Positions 18,551-27,051 of a stretch of 64,000 nt of DNA are shown in pieces; positions within the stretch are counted from its first letter, which is position 1; each line of letters begins with the position of its first letter. Under the pieces are notes generated by a model. It was not told where the DNA came from. It saw only the letters and a program-made list of their open reading frames with translations, and searched no databases. This DNA is from CAYFPX01 sp964519895 (lineage in GTDB: Bacteria > Myxococcota_A > UBA796 > CAJQPC01), in assembly GCA_964519895.1 (NCBI GenBank), contig CAZFLE010000011.1, positions 33,781 to 97,780 on the forward strand. Direction: 5' to 3'. A program made the position numbers and the translations under genes.

Positions 18551-19903
18551 CTAGACCGGCATGGTGAAGCGGAAGATGTCCGGGGGCAAGCGCACGCCGT
18601 AGCGCTCGAAGAGCTTCATGAAGCGGGGCCGCACCCCGGTGGCCCGGAAGCGACCGCGGACCTTGCCCTGGTCGTCGATCGTGGTCTGCTCGAACGTGAA
18701 GATGTCCTGGGTCGTGATGATCTGACCCTCCATGCCCACGATCTCCGTCACCCCCACGATGCGCCGGGTGCCGTCGTTGAGTCGCTCCAGCTGGATCACC
18801 AGGTGCAGGGCCCGCGCGACCATCTCTCGGATGCGCTTGTCGGTCAGGTTGGACATGCCCATGCCCACCATCGTCTCCAGTCGGGACAAGGCGTCCCGGG
18901 GACTGTTGGAGTGGATGGTGCCCAGGGACCCGTCGTGGCCGGTGTTCATGGCTTGGAGCATGTCGATGGCCTCGGCGCCACGGATCTCACCCAAGATCAC
19001 GCGGTCGGGGCGCATGCGCAGGCTGTTGCGGACCAGATCCCGCATGGTGACCTCGCCCTTGCCCTCGAGGTTGGGGGGGCGGGTCTCCAGCCGCACCACG
19101 TGGGACTGCTGGAGCTGGAGCTCGGCGGAGTCCTCGATGGTGATGACCCGCTCGCCCTCCGGCACGAAGCTCGAGAGCACGTTGAGCAGGGTGGTCTTGC
19201 CGGTGCCGGTGCCGCCGCTGATGATGATGTTCAGCTTGCAGCGCACACAGGCCCGCAGGACCTCGAGGATCGGCCGCGGGATCGAGCCGGTCGCGACCAG
19301 GTCCTCGGCCAGGATCGGCACCGTGCCGAAGCGACGGATCGAGACGTGGGGCCCGTCCAGCGCCAGCGGCGGGATGATGGCATTGAAGCGGCTGCCGTCC
19401 TGGAGGCGGGCGTCGACCATGGGGTTGGTCTCGTCGATCCGCCGCCCGACCGCGCTCACGATGCGATCGATGATCTGCATCAGGTGGCGGTCGTCGTTGA
19501 ATTTCAAGGGGTACTTCTGGAGCAGCCCGCGCTTCTCGACGTAGACCTTGTCCGAGCCGTTGATCAGGATGTCCGAGACCTCGGGGTCGCGCAGCAGCGG
19601 CTCCAGGGGACCCAGGCCCAGGATGTCGTCCAGGATCTCCTCGACCAGCCGCTCCCGCTCGGCCCGGTTGAGCGGCAGGGAACGGGTCTCCACCTGTTCG
19701 GACAGCGTGGCCCGCAGCCTGGAGGTGAGCTCCTCGCGCGGGGTCGACATGACCTGTTCGAAGTCCAAGGACTCGATGAGCTCGGCGTGGAGGGTCTTCT
19801 TGATCCGCGCGAATTCCTCGGAGTCCGTGACGCCGGGACCTCCGCGGGTGCCGTGCCGTTGCTGGGCGCCACGGACGCGATCGATGAGTCGAGAGGAGCC
19901 CAT
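18551..19903 (-). CDS. tadA: Tad pilus assembly ATPase TadA/CpaF
   Basis: A 450-residue CpaF-type secretion ATPase that powers Flp pilus assembly at the inner membrane. It has an N-terminal all-alpha region, a GSDKVYVEKRG segment, then the RecA-like core with Walker A GGTGTGKTT (230-238), an Asp box in ITIEDSAELQ, Walker B/His-box segments around ILGEIRGAEA and GHDGSLGTIHSNSP. All family motifs look intact and the length is normal. The ATG at 19903 follows the TadZ stop by nine bases. Downstream is tadB. Confidence 0.96.
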   Translation of the reverse strand: MGSSRLIDRVRGAQQRHGTRGGPGVTDSEEFARIKKTLHAELIESLDFEQVMSTPREELTSRLRATLSEQVETRSLPLNRAERERLVEEILDDILGLGPLEPLLRDPEVSDILINGSDKVYVEKRGLLQKYPLKFNDDRHLMQIIDRIVSAVGRRIDETNPMVDARLQDGSRFNAIIPPLALDGPHVSIRRFGTVPILAEDLVATGSIPRPILEVLRACVRCKLNIIISGGTGTGKTTLLNVLSSFVPEGERVITIEDSAELQLQQSHVVRLETRPPNLEGKGEVTMRDLVRNSLRMRPDRVILGEIRGAEAIDMLQAMNTGHDGSLGTIHSNSPRDALSRLETMVGMGMSNLTDKRIREMVARALHLVIQLERLNDGTRRIVGVTEIVGMEGQIITTQDIFTFEQTTIDDQGKVRGRFRATGVRPRFMKLFERYGVRLPPDIFRFTMPV

Positions 19904-19912
19904 GGTGGAGAC

Positions 19913-21094
19913 CTAGTTCAGCAGCCAGCCCATCAGGCCGGCTTTGGTGGGCTCGGGTGCCGAGACCTCGCCCTCGGTGAGCAGGCCCACCAGGTTCGAG
20001 TAGTCCAGGGCCGCTGGGGAGCGCTTGTTGACGTCTCGGACCAGCCGGCCGTCGTTGACGGCCTGGTCCACGGTCCGCGGATCCGACGTGACCACCCCGC
20101 TCACCGGCACGCCCAGGTTGCCCTGGATGTCCGTGAGGCTGAGGTGGGCCTTGCGCTTGTCGTAGTGGTTGACCACCAGGTACAGCCGCTCCCGCTCGAC
20201 CCCCAGTCGATCGAAGAGCTGCATGCGCCGGTGGGCGTTCTTGACCGACGGCACGTCGGTGCCGCAGACCAGCAGGATCCGGTCGGCGACGGACGTGGCC
20301 ATCAGGGTGGCCTCGTCGATGCGGCTCCCGCAGTCCAGCAGCACGTACTGGTAGCTGCGGGCAGCGGTGGTCAGCAGCGCCAGGATGGCGTCGCCGCGAA
20401 CCTCGTCGGCCTCGTCGAGCTCGTCGGGCTGGGCCAGCACGTGGATGCGGCTCGCGTGGTGGCCCACAGACCCGGCCAGCATGCGCTCGTCCAGTCGATC
20501 GACCTTGCGCAGCAGCTCGCCCACGTGGCTGGGGGTCTTGAGGTCCAGGAGCGCCGCGACGTCGCCCATGCTGAAGTCCAGGTCCATCACGCAGACCCGG
20601 TAGACAGGGGTCAGCTCGGCCGCGAGGTTGATGGCCAGCGAGGTCACGCCGGCCCCGCCCTTGGTGCCGCAGACGGCGATGACCTCGCCGCGCTCCTCGT
20701 CGTCGGGCACGGCATAGGCGGCTTCGTGCACGGCCTGGCGCAACAGGTCGACGTCGTCGGGCAGGACCACGTACTCCCGGTACCCGGCCCGCATGGCGGC
20801 TCGAATACGGTCGGGATCGCTCCGCTCACTCAGGGCCACCAGGTGAACGCCCGGCAGCTCGCTGGTCAGGATGGGGCCCAGCCGAACCGCCTCCTCGGGG
20901 TCCCGGTCGAAGCCGGCGATGACGACCTGGGGGCGCAGCCGGTTGCCCGTGATCACCGCGTCCTGGTAGCTGGTCGGCTCGCTGGGGAGGATGGCCTCGG
21001 TCCCCAGGTACTCGCGCAGCATGCCCATCGCATGAGGGCTGACGCCCACGACGAGCACAGTGGCGGCACCCGTGGCTGGTCCAAGTGAACGCAT
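19913..21094 (-). CDS. cpaE: Tad pilus localisation protein TadZ/CpaE
   Basis: A 393-residue MinD/ParA-like ATPase with an N-terminal receiver-like domain. The atypical receiver (about 10-125) lacks a phosphorylatable Asp at the expected strand (VVIAGFD). The ATPase domain carries the deviant Walker A KGGAGVTS (from Lys145) and an MDLDFSMGDVAALLDL segment. CpaE/TadZ places the pilus machinery at a specific cell site, commonly the pole. It lies between the secretin and tadA genes with only a few bases on either side. Confidence 0.94.
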   Translation of the reverse strand: MRSLGPATGAATVLVVGVSPHAMGMLREYLGTEAILPSEPTSYQDAVITGNRLRPQVVIAGFDRDPEEAVRLGPILTSELPGVHLVALSERSDPDRIRAAMRAGYREYVVLPDDVDLLRQAVHEAAYAVPDDEERGEVIAVCGTKGGAGVTSLAINLAAELTPVYRVCVMDLDFSMGDVAALLDLKTPSHVGELLRKVDRLDERMLAGSVGHHASRIHVLAQPDELDEADEVRGDAILALLTTAARSYQYVLLDCGSRIDEATLMATSVADRILLVCGTDVPSVKNAHRRMQLFDRLGVERERLYLVVNHYDKRKAHLSLTDIQGNLGVPVSGVVTSDPRTVDQAVNDGRLVRDVNKRSPAALDYSNLVGLLTEGEVSAPEPTKAGLMGWLLN

Positions 21095-21097
21095 GGA

Positions 21098-22498
21098 CTA
21101 GCGCTGGAAGCCGACCGGCCCTTCCGGGTCCCGGTCCTCGGCGGTCCAGACCCGGTGGTCCAGCCCCAACAGGAAGAGCTCGAAGTCGTTGGGATTGTTG
21201 TCCTCGAGCGCCCCAGGCGGCGGCGGGACCTCGTCGGGGGCCATGGGCCGAACCAGCCGCGGGGTCACGAAGATCATGAGCTCGGTCTCGTTGCGCTCGT
21301 GCCGGGTGTAGCTGAACGCCGCCCCGATGATGGGGATGTCGCCCAGCAGCGGAATGCTGGCCCGGGTGTGCTCGACGGTCTCGGACAACAGCCCGGCCAT
21401 GGCAAAGGTCATGCCGTTGTCGACCCGCAGGTGGCTCTCGCCCTTGCGCATCACGAAGCCCGGAATCTCGATGCCTGTGACCCGGGTCCCGGTGGCGGAG
21501 TCCACGTCGCTGACTTCGATGTAGACCCGCATGTCCACGACCTCGCGGGCCAGCACGGTCGGCACGAACACCAGCTTGATGCCGTACTCCTTGTACTCGA
21601 TGGTGATGCGGTTGTTGTTCTGAGCCACCGGGATGGGAATCTCCCCCCCGCTCAGGAACTCGGCCTGTTGGCCGCTCAGGGTCACGATCGAAGGCTCGGC
21701 CAGGATCTTGGACAGGTTGTTCTGCTCCAGCACGGACAGCATCGCCAGGATGTCGACGGGGTCGGCGAGCACGCCGAGCATGTTGAAGGTGGCGCCGGAG
21801 GGTGCGGGGAGCACGCCGGAGATCAGGGAGCCTGTGCCGGTCGGGTAGTCGGCGGCGAGCTGCGAGGTCGTGGAGTTGGGTCCTTCGACCCAGACCCCGC
21901 CGCGGCCATCGCTGACCAGGAAGTTCAAGCCCAGCTCGCGGATGCGCGAACGATTGACTTCGGCGAAGACCACGTCGAGCTGCACCTGGTGGTCACCGGG
22001 CACGGTCATCAGGTTCACGAAGTCCGGATCGTAGATCTCGGCGACGGCGGCGACCCGCTCGAGGGTCTGCACGTCGGGCATCTGACCGTCCACGACCAGC
22101 CGACCATTCAGAGGGTAGACCCGGGGCGCGACGTCGGTGATCTCGGTCCAACGTCGGACCAGATCGCTCAGGTCCTGGTGAACGGTCACCTCGAAGACGT
22201 CGGGGTAGGTCGGGCGGTCCTTGTACCAGACCCACATGTCAGTGGTGCCGGTGCTAAGGCCACGGATCGAGATCTGGCCCCGATCGAGGACCTTGATCTC
22301 AGCGACGTTGGGGTCGGACAAGATGACCCGTGCGAGCTCCTGGTCGGAGCCGGAGTGCACGATGGTCTTGCCGACCTCGACGTCGAGCCAGCGCTTCTGC
22401 TGGGTCTGCTGAGCCTGAGCGGGCGCCGACCAGCTCGCGCTGACGATGAGCAATGCCAGGGCTGCGAAGAGAGCCCCTATCCAACCGATGTGACGCAA
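21098..22498 (-). CDS. cpaC: Tad outer-membrane secretin RcpA/CpaC
   Basis: A 466-residue secretin. A signal peptide (about 1-29, ending APAQA) is followed by a pilus-assembly N-domain with an LSDPNVAEIKVLD motif, a BON/secretin N-region, and the C-terminal secretin domain (about 250-425) with VPTVLAREVVDMRV and IPLLGDIPIIGAAFSYTR, the hallmark secretin block. A proline-rich tail follows. It forms the outer-membrane channel for the Flp pilus. The start is a TTG at 22498 with an AGG-rich ribosome site upstream. It is coupled with cpaB (14 bases upstream) and cpaE (3 bases downstream). Confidence 0.95.
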   Translation of the reverse strand: MRHIGWIGALFAALALLIVSASWSAPAQAQQTQQKRWLDVEVGKTIVHSGSDQELARVILSDPNVAEIKVLDRGQISIRGLSTGTTDMWVWYKDRPTYPDVFEVTVHQDLSDLVRRWTEITDVAPRVYPLNGRLVVDGQMPDVQTLERVAAVAEIYDPDFVNLMTVPGDHQVQLDVVFAEVNRSRIRELGLNFLVSDGRGGVWVEGPNSTTSQLAADYPTGTGSLISGVLPAPSGATFNMLGVLADPVDILAMLSVLEQNNLSKILAEPSIVTLSGQQAEFLSGGEIPIPVAQNNNRITIEYKEYGIKLVFVPTVLAREVVDMRVYIEVSDVDSATGTRVTGIEIPGFVMRKGESHLRVDNGMTFAMAGLLSETVEHTRASIPLLGDIPIIGAAFSYTRHERNETELMIFVTPRLVRPMAPDEVPPPPGALEDNNPNDFELFLLGLDHRVWTAEDRDPEGPVGFQR

Positions 22499-22512
22499 TG
22501 ACCTGCCTTTGA

Positions 22513-23487
22513 CTAGCGCCCGCCGCTACGGCGGTTGTTGTCGGACTTCACGTTGCCTTCCTTGTCCAGGTTGACCTGGGTGCGCTGTCCACCGGTGATC
22601 ACGTCGACCACGCCACCCGTCTCGTCTTCGGGCGGCTTCTCGGGGCGGGTCCGGCGGGCCGCGCGGGTGGTCACCACGGCCACCTCGACCGGCTCGTAGC
22701 CGATGATGTCTCGGGCCGTCATGCGCTTGGTGGGCAGCACCACGCTGTCGATGTTGGACCGCAGGGCCAGGTGGACGTCGCCCTTTGCGGTGGCGAGTGC
22801 GAGCTTCTGCGCTTCCTCGGGGGTGACCTCGAGGGTGACGGTGGGCTTGGCGCGGGCCGTGCCCGAGCCCTTGCGGGTCTTCTTGGACGTGTTGGTCGAC
22901 TCGGCCGCGCTGCGTGGGCGGGTGAGGGAGTCGCCGACCGCCAGCACCTCGACGTTCTGGAGCAGGGTCTCGGTGGTCCAGCTCTTCTGGGCCGCGTCGT
23001 CTGGGCGGATGGTCACGATGACGTCGACGAAGTTGCCCGGCTCGATGAAGCCGGCCACGGAGGACTCGGTGTTCACGAAGATGGACATCGCCCGGGTGCC
23101 GGACTCGATGATGGCGTTCAAGCCGCGGCCCACGTCGGCCAGGGCCAGGCGCTCGTTGCGCACGAACTCGTTGGGCAGGATGCGTTCCTTGGGGGTGCGG
23201 CCCAGCACGTTCTCGACCGACGAGAACACCACGTCCGCGGGCACGATCTCCGGCGGGAAGGACTTGACCGCCACGTCCATGTCCGTGATCGGCAGACCCA
23301 CGAAGAGCTCGCGGGTGGCCACGACCACGTCGACCTTGTTGTCCTCGGCGCGGGCCTCGGCCAGCTGCTCGTTGGCGCTGCTGATGACCTGGAGCACGAG
23401 GGCCGCGGCGCCCGCGGCCGCCAGGATGGAGACGATCAGGAACGCGATGGCCTTGGTGCGCCCGCCCGTCTGCTGGCGTTGCTGCAT
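22513..23487 (-). CDS. cpaB: Tad pilus assembly protein CpaB/RcpC
   Basis: A 324-residue protein with one N-terminal membrane anchor (about 12-34), a SAF domain (about 50-110) typical of CpaB, and the RcpC/CpaB domain with GFIEPGNFVDVIVTI (about 145-159) and TLEVTPEEAQKLALA (about 217-231). Lys/Arg-rich linkers and a long polar C-terminal tail (about 280-324) are present. In other systems RcpC helps stabilise or gate the secretin in the periplasm. It is separated from the pilin gene upstream by about 138 bases that hold two overlapping hairpins. Confidence 0.93.
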   Translation of the reverse strand: MQQRQQTGGRTKAIAFLIVSILAAAGAAALVLQVISSANEQLAEARAEDNKVDVVVATRELFVGLPITDMDVAVKSFPPEIVPADVVFSSVENVLGRTPKERILPNEFVRNERLALADVGRGLNAIIESGTRAMSIFVNTESSVAGFIEPGNFVDVIVTIRPDDAAQKSWTTETLLQNVEVLAVGDSLTRPRSAAESTNTSKKTRKGSGTARAKPTVTLEVTPEEAQKLALATAKGDVHLALRSNIDSVVLPTKRMTARDIIGYEPVEVAVVTTRAARRTRPEKPPEDETGGVVDVITGGQRTQVNLDKEGNVKSDNNRRSGGR

Positions 23488-23562
23488 CGAGAGGGTTCCC
23501 CGGAAGATGTGGAGGCTGCGGCCATGCGGCGCTGGCGGACGTGCAGCCTATCACTTCTGTCG

Positions 23563-23603
23563 GTCGGCCCCGAAGCAGCAAGGGCCGGCTGGCGCCGACC
23601 CTT
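23563..23603 (-). terminator. Two mutually exclusive stem-loops between pilin and cpaB (possible attenuator)
   Basis: Read on the minus strand, the pilin stop is followed by a stem-loop at 23603-23580: arms AAGGG/CCCTT plus CGGC/GCCG around a four-base loop, with one G-U pair between. The 3' part of that stem can instead pair with a segment at 23571-23563 (eight pairs with one mismatch), forming an overlapping alternative hairpin. No U-tract follows, so this is not a classical intrinsic terminator. It could attenuate read-through or protect the pilin mRNA 3' end, giving more pilin than machinery. The function is inferred. Confidence 0.5.
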
Positions 23604-23625
23604 GGTGCACCCAGTTGGGCAGGGG

Positions 23626-23796
23626 CTAGGAGCCTGACGCCGAACTGACGGTGTCGGAGACGCCCTGGAAAGTGTTGCCCAGCTCGGTACCGAGGCTGGT
23701 GAGGGCGCCGATGATGGCGACGGCGATGAGGGCCGCGATGAGGCCGTATTCGATGGCGGTGGCGCCAGACTCTTCGCGGATGAAGGCGGTCAGCAT
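23626..23796 (-). CDS. flp: Flp-family type IVb pilin
   Basis: A 56-residue prepilin, the main structural subunit of the Tad/Flp fibre. The processing motif is exact: Gly at -1, then ATAIEY with Glu at +5 and Tyr at +6, followed by a hydrophobic helix of about 20 residues and a short polar Ser/Gly tail. The ATG at 23796 is chosen over one 57 bases upstream because it has an AAGGAG ribosome site about eight bases before it and gives a normal 12-residue leader. It heads the tad operon. The prepilin peptidase that should cleave it is not in the window. Confidence 0.95.
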   Translation of the reverse strand: MLTAFIREESGATAIEYGLIAALIAVAIIGALTSLGTELGNTFQGVSDTVSSASGS

Positions 23797-23902
23797 GTTT
23801 GTGCTCCTTGAGGCAATCAGGGGCGGGTGGGGAATCCCCTGGATCCCGCGCACCTTACCACCATGGATCGGGCCTCATGGGGAATGACTTTAGTAATTTG
23901 CA
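23797..23902 (-). promoter_or_regulatory. Likely promoter region of the pilin/tad operon
   Basis: A 106-base gap separates the RNase D-like stop from the pilin start, the longest untranslated stretch upstream of any tad gene here. An AT-rich patch at about 23884-23912 (TTTAGTAATTTGCACTAATAG on the plus strand) stands out from the GC-rich surroundings and is the most plausible place for promoter melting. I cannot assign -35/-10 or sigma-54 boxes with confidence. Confidence 0.4.
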
Positions 23903-24997
23903 CTAATAGTCCGGAGCGAGGCCCGCGGATCGGGTCACCCTCAGGGTTGCCTGGCCTGCCGTCCACATCCGCAGCTCTTCGCCTGAAAATTCTTCGAGCC
24001 ACGCGGGGACATTTTCGCAGGGCTGGCCCTGGACCCAGTCGGCCACGAGCAGATCGAGCCTCCAAGGCGGCATCACGAGTCCAGAGGCCACGCCGGAGCG
24101 GGCCTCGAGGCCGTGGGCCCATGCTTGGAGCGCCGCCTGGAAGGCCCGCGCGGGTGGCGTGCTGGCCAGGGGACGCAGGGGCACATCGGGCGCCTCGTGG
24201 ACCAACCGCACCAGCTCTTCTCCCGATCGCTTGAGCAGTCCCTTGGGCATCAGCCGATTTGCGCCCAGCGACGCCACGGTGCGGGGCGCACGGCGGGCCA
24301 CGTCGACCAGGACGCGGTCGGATGCGACATTCCACGGGCTCAGGTTCCGAGCCTGGGCCTGTCCGTGCCGCCAGGCCGTGAGGTGCCTCAGGCGCTGTCG
24401 CTCCCGGTGGTCGAGGACGCGCGCGGCCGGCAACCGACGCCACAGGTCGGACGGGACCGGCGGGGTGAGCCAGCGGTCGACGAGCTCCCGGGTCGCTCCT
24501 TGTGCGAGCGCCAGACGTGCAGGGGCGGCGCGAGCCAGCAGGCGGTCGGCGAGCTCTGGGAGCTGGCGCACGTCCGCCGCTGCATAGGCGAGCTGGTCGG
24601 GGCCCAGGGGGCGCCGACGCCAGTCGGACAAGCCCGTGCGGTGCTCCGGGGCCGGCGCATCCAGCAGCTCAGCGCGCAGGTCCTCCAGGCGGCGGGGGAA
24701 CCCGAGCCCGGTGCAGCCCGCAAGGACTTGGGTGTCCGTGACGTGCCTGGGGTCCAGGCCAGCGTGGCGGACCAGCAGCTGCAGGTCCCGCTCGCCGCCG
24801 TGGACCAGCACCTGGCAGTCGCTGAGTGCCTGGCCGAGCGGGGCCAGGTCCTGGAGCGCCCGTGGGTCGATCAGGGCGGTCGGCTCGCCTGCCTGGTGCA
24901 CCTGGACCAGGTACAGGTCGGGCTCGTGCCGGCGCTCGGCGTGGAACTCCGTGTCGACCGCCACCCGTCCCGTCAGCCCGGCGCACAGACGTGCCAA
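23903..24997 (-). CDS. rnd: Ribonuclease D-like 3'-5' exonuclease with HRDC-like C-terminus
   Basis: A 364-residue DEDDy exonuclease. Catalytic acidic residues are visible as Asp15 and Glu17 (VAVDTEFHAER), Asp71 (GGERDLQLL) and Tyr138/Asp142 (YAAADVRQLPEL), matching RNase D, which trims tRNA and other stable RNAs. The helical C-terminal half (about 195-345) fits the HRDC-containing region. The start is a TTG at 24997 without a clear ribosome site; no ATG or GTG occurs in frame before the neighbouring pilin stop, so the true N-terminus is uncertain by a few residues. Its position between two Flp-type pilin genes is unusual. Confidence 0.88.
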   Translation of the reverse strand: MARLCAGLTGRVAVDTEFHAERRHEPDLYLVQVHQAGEPTALIDPRALQDLAPLGQALSDCQVLVHGGERDLQLLVRHAGLDPRHVTDTQVLAGCTGLGFPRRLEDLRAELLDAPAPEHRTGLSDWRRRPLGPDQLAYAAADVRQLPELADRLLARAAPARLALAQGATRELVDRWLTPPVPSDLWRRLPAARVLDHRERQRLRHLTAWRHGQAQARNLSPWNVASDRVLVDVARRAPRTVASLGANRLMPKGLLKRSGEELVRLVHEAPDVPLRPLASTPPARAFQAALQAWAHGLEARSGVASGLVMPPWRLDLLVADWVQGQPCENVPAWLEEFSGEELRMWTAGQATLRVTRSAGLAPDY

Positions 24998-25043
24998 GGC
25001 GTCGGGGTCGCGGACGAGCCCGTGGTCGGGGACCGGCGAGGTC

Positions 25044-25226
25044 TCAGTTGCCGGTGGCGTTGGTGACCTCGTCCTCGACGTCCTCGTAGACGTTGGTGAC
25101 AGACACGCCGAGTGCGCGGATGCTGACGAGCAGGGTGGCGCCGATCAAGAAGCTGATGAGGGCGTACTCGATGGCGGTCGCCCCACGGCGACGACGTCGA
25201 CTCAGACTGCCCAGTCGGGGTTCCAT
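25044..25226 (-). CDS. Second Flp-type pilin
   Basis: A 60-residue prepilin-like protein with the same cleavage signature as the main pilin: Gly then ATAIEY, followed by a hydrophobic helix. The leader is strongly basic, with five arginines just before the cleavage site, and the mature tail is more acidic (YEDVEDEV) than that of the major pilin. It may be a minor pilin or a second fibre subunit. The ATG at 25226 overlaps the end of the upstream unknown gene by 25 bases, suggesting translational coupling; an alternative ATG at 25253 would lengthen the leader by nine residues. Confidence 0.86.
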   Translation of the reverse strand: MEPRLGSLSRRRRRGATAIEYALISFLIGATLLVSIRALGVSVTNVYEDVEDEVTNATGN

Positions 25227-25915
25227 TGACCGCCCTGCACGTTCGCCACCCATGTCCTTCGGTCCAGGACCTCGGCCGCTGAAGCGGTCTCGATCTCAAG
25301 CACATGGTAGCGACCGCGGTCCACTGCCATCGCTCGGCGCCAGTGGCCGGGCGGGATGGGCTGGAGGAGGGCCTCGAGGGCGGGGTCCGTGATGCGGGGC
25401 GCGAGGCGGGCGAGGCCCTCCTCGGCGCAGCGCTCGAGCACGGTCTCCAGGCAGGCGGCCAGGAGCGACGTCTCGCGAGAGAGCACGATGGCGTGGCGGG
25501 TGGCCTCGGCGTCGAGGGCGACCCGGACGCCCAGCGACTCGGGCAGGGCGTGCTGCGGGGCCGCCAGGATGCTGCCTGGCAGCTCGTGGCTGATGGCAGC
25601 GGGCGTGGCCTGAGGGCCGACCACGGCGACCTGGACCGGCTCGCGGAGGCCCAGGATGGCCCGGCCGGGTCCCAGCCAGCCGCCGCCGGGCAGAGGCCGG
25701 CAGCCGCTCGGCGCCGGCAGGGGTGTCAGGACGGCCAGCTGGTTGCCCAGGGCCGCCGGATAGAGCGCGGCCCCGAGCTCGCGGGCGCTGGTCGGGGCCA
25801 GGTACAGGGAGCGGGCGCCGTTGCCCTCGTCGTAGACCGCGAACCAGGCCGCTCCACGACCCCGGGCGCGGCCCGTTCGATGCGTACGTACAGCCTGTTG
25901 AGCTGGCGTGGACAC
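25202..25915 (-). CDS. Hypothetical protein upstream of second pilin
   Basis: A protein of about 237 residues that I do not recognise. No signal peptide or membrane segment is obvious. It is rich in Ala, Leu and Gly, with an early AAWFAVYDEGNG beta-like segment and a C-terminal RGRYHVLEIETAS segment. The GTG at 25915 is chosen because the frame before it shows no conserved-looking protein and would run under the divergent lipoprotein gene. Its stop lies inside the second pilin gene, so the two are probably translated together. A Tad accessory role is only a contextual guess. Confidence 0.65.
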   Translation of the reverse strand: MSTPAQQAVRTHRTGRARGRGAAWFAVYDEGNGARSLYLAPTSARELGAALYPAALGNQLAVLTPLPAPSGCRPLPGGGWLGPGRAILGLREPVQVAVVGPQATPAAISHELPGSILAAPQHALPESLGVRVALDAEATRHAIVLSRETSLLAACLETVLERCAEEGLARLAPRITDPALEALLQPIPPGHWRRAMAVDRGRYHVLEIETASAAEVLDRRTWVANVQGGQWNPDWAV

Positions 25916-26005
25916 GTGTACTTTCCCCGACCCTGACGCACCGGACCATACCCGGATTTCCGGCCGACCGATAGAGAGGATGGGACTGTTTGTCGGAGGC
26001 CGCGC
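25916..26005. promoter_or_regulatory. Divergent intergenic region
   Basis: Ninety bases separate two divergent genes and should hold promoters for both the pilin-linked minus-strand operon and the plus-strand lipid-type operon. CCGGA/TCCGG half-sites around 25941-25965 form short inverted repeats that could be an operator. A GGAGG ribosome site at 25995-25999 serves the plus-strand gene. No confident promoter boxes are visible. Confidence 0.35.
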
Positions 26006-27016
26006 GTGGTCGTGTTGTTGGCGCTGATCGGGGGCCTGGGATGCGGCGATCCCCAACCATCCGGGGCATCGATGCCCGTGGCTCCGGCGACCCGCGAGAG
26101 CCGGGATCTGGACCGGGCGGACAAGGTGGGCGCTGCCGACTTCGACGGCGACGGCGTCGACGAGATCGTGCTGGTCCAGGACGGCGTGGCTCGCTTCGGC
26201 GATCATGCCGTGACGTTGGGGGGCGAGGTCCAGGTGGTGCAACGGGGGGATCCCCAAGGCACCGGTCGGGAGGTCCTGTTGCTCGGCACGGGCATGGGCC
26301 GCAGCGATCGCAGCGCCCCGATCCGCATCTGGTCCCTCTCCGACAGCGGACCCGAGCTGCTGCTGGAGCGCGACGAGGGACGCAACCAGGTCGCAGATCT
26401 GGACTTCGTCGGCGATCGGATCTGGGCGGCCCTGTTCGGGACCGGCAAGGCGGTCGACGCCGGCTGGGTCACCGACGGTTCCCTGGAGCGGATCGACAGC
26501 CGGAACCTGGCCACGGCCTGGCTTCCCCTGGACGGGCAGCGCCGTGTGGTGGGCCGGGTCTACGGCGACCGGCCCAAGGCCCCGGGAGACCTGAGGGTCG
26601 TGGGACCCGAGGGCGAGCGCGTACTGCCTACCCTGCGCGGCGTCCGGGCACTCTCGGCTGCGGACCTGGACGGGGACGGCCACGACGAACTGCTGGTCGG
26701 CGACGGCTGGCACTACGCCTATGGCAAGCAGGCCATCGCCCGGATCCGCGTGCTCCAGGGACCCGACTGGACCCAGGGCCGCACCATCGCGATGTTCGAC
26801 GACGAGTACACGGTCTGGTCCCTCCACGTGATCGGGGACCGCGTGCTGGCCACCGGGTCACGGGCGGTGCACTGGCTCGCCCGAGACGGCTTGGGCTGGG
26901 CCGATGCCCGCGTGGCCCCGGTGCCCGAGACCGGCAATGCGGTGCCGTTCCGCGATGCCGACGGCCTGTGGGCGCTGGTGTCGGGCAGCCCGGCACGGCT
27001 GGTGCCCCTGGACTGA
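26006..27016 (+). CDS. FG-GAP/VCBS-repeat lipoprotein
   Basis: A 336-residue lipoprotein with a short signal peptide ending GGLGC and FG-GAP-like calcium-binding repeats, best seen as GAADFDGDGVDEIVLV (about 43-58) and SAADLDGDGHDELLVGD (about 214-230). Such repeats fold as beta-propeller blades. The rest has regularly spaced Gly/Asp-rich strands consistent with a propeller. The GTG start at 26006 has a GGAGG ribosome site at 25995-25999. It precedes the UbiA-like gene by 35 bases on the same strand and may be part of the same transcript, acting on the outer face of the envelope. Confidence 0.85.
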   Translation: MVVLLALIGGLGCGDPQPSGASMPVAPATRESRDLDRADKVGAADFDGDGVDEIVLVQDGVARFGDHAVTLGGEVQVVQRGDPQGTGREVLLLGTGMGRSDRSAPIRIWSLSDSGPELLLERDEGRNQVADLDFVGDRIWAALFGTGKAVDAGWVTDGSLERIDSRNLATAWLPLDGQRRVVGRVYGDRPKAPGDLRVVGPEGERVLPTLRGVRALSAADLDGDGHDELLVGDGWHYAYGKQAIARIRVLQGPDWTQGRTIAMFDDEYTVWSLHVIGDRVLATGSRAVHWLARDGLGWADARVAPVPETGNAVPFRDADGLWALVSGSPARLVPLD

Positions 27017-27051
27017 CCACTCCCTGGACTGGACCGGGATAGAGCGCGACC

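Noticed and set aside
17828..21088. A 1,086-codon open frame on the plus strand across the tad genes
   Set aside because: It is antisense to tadB, tadA and tadZ, which have complete family motifs. High GC at third codon positions keeps stops rare on the opposite strand, and the translation has no recognisable domain.
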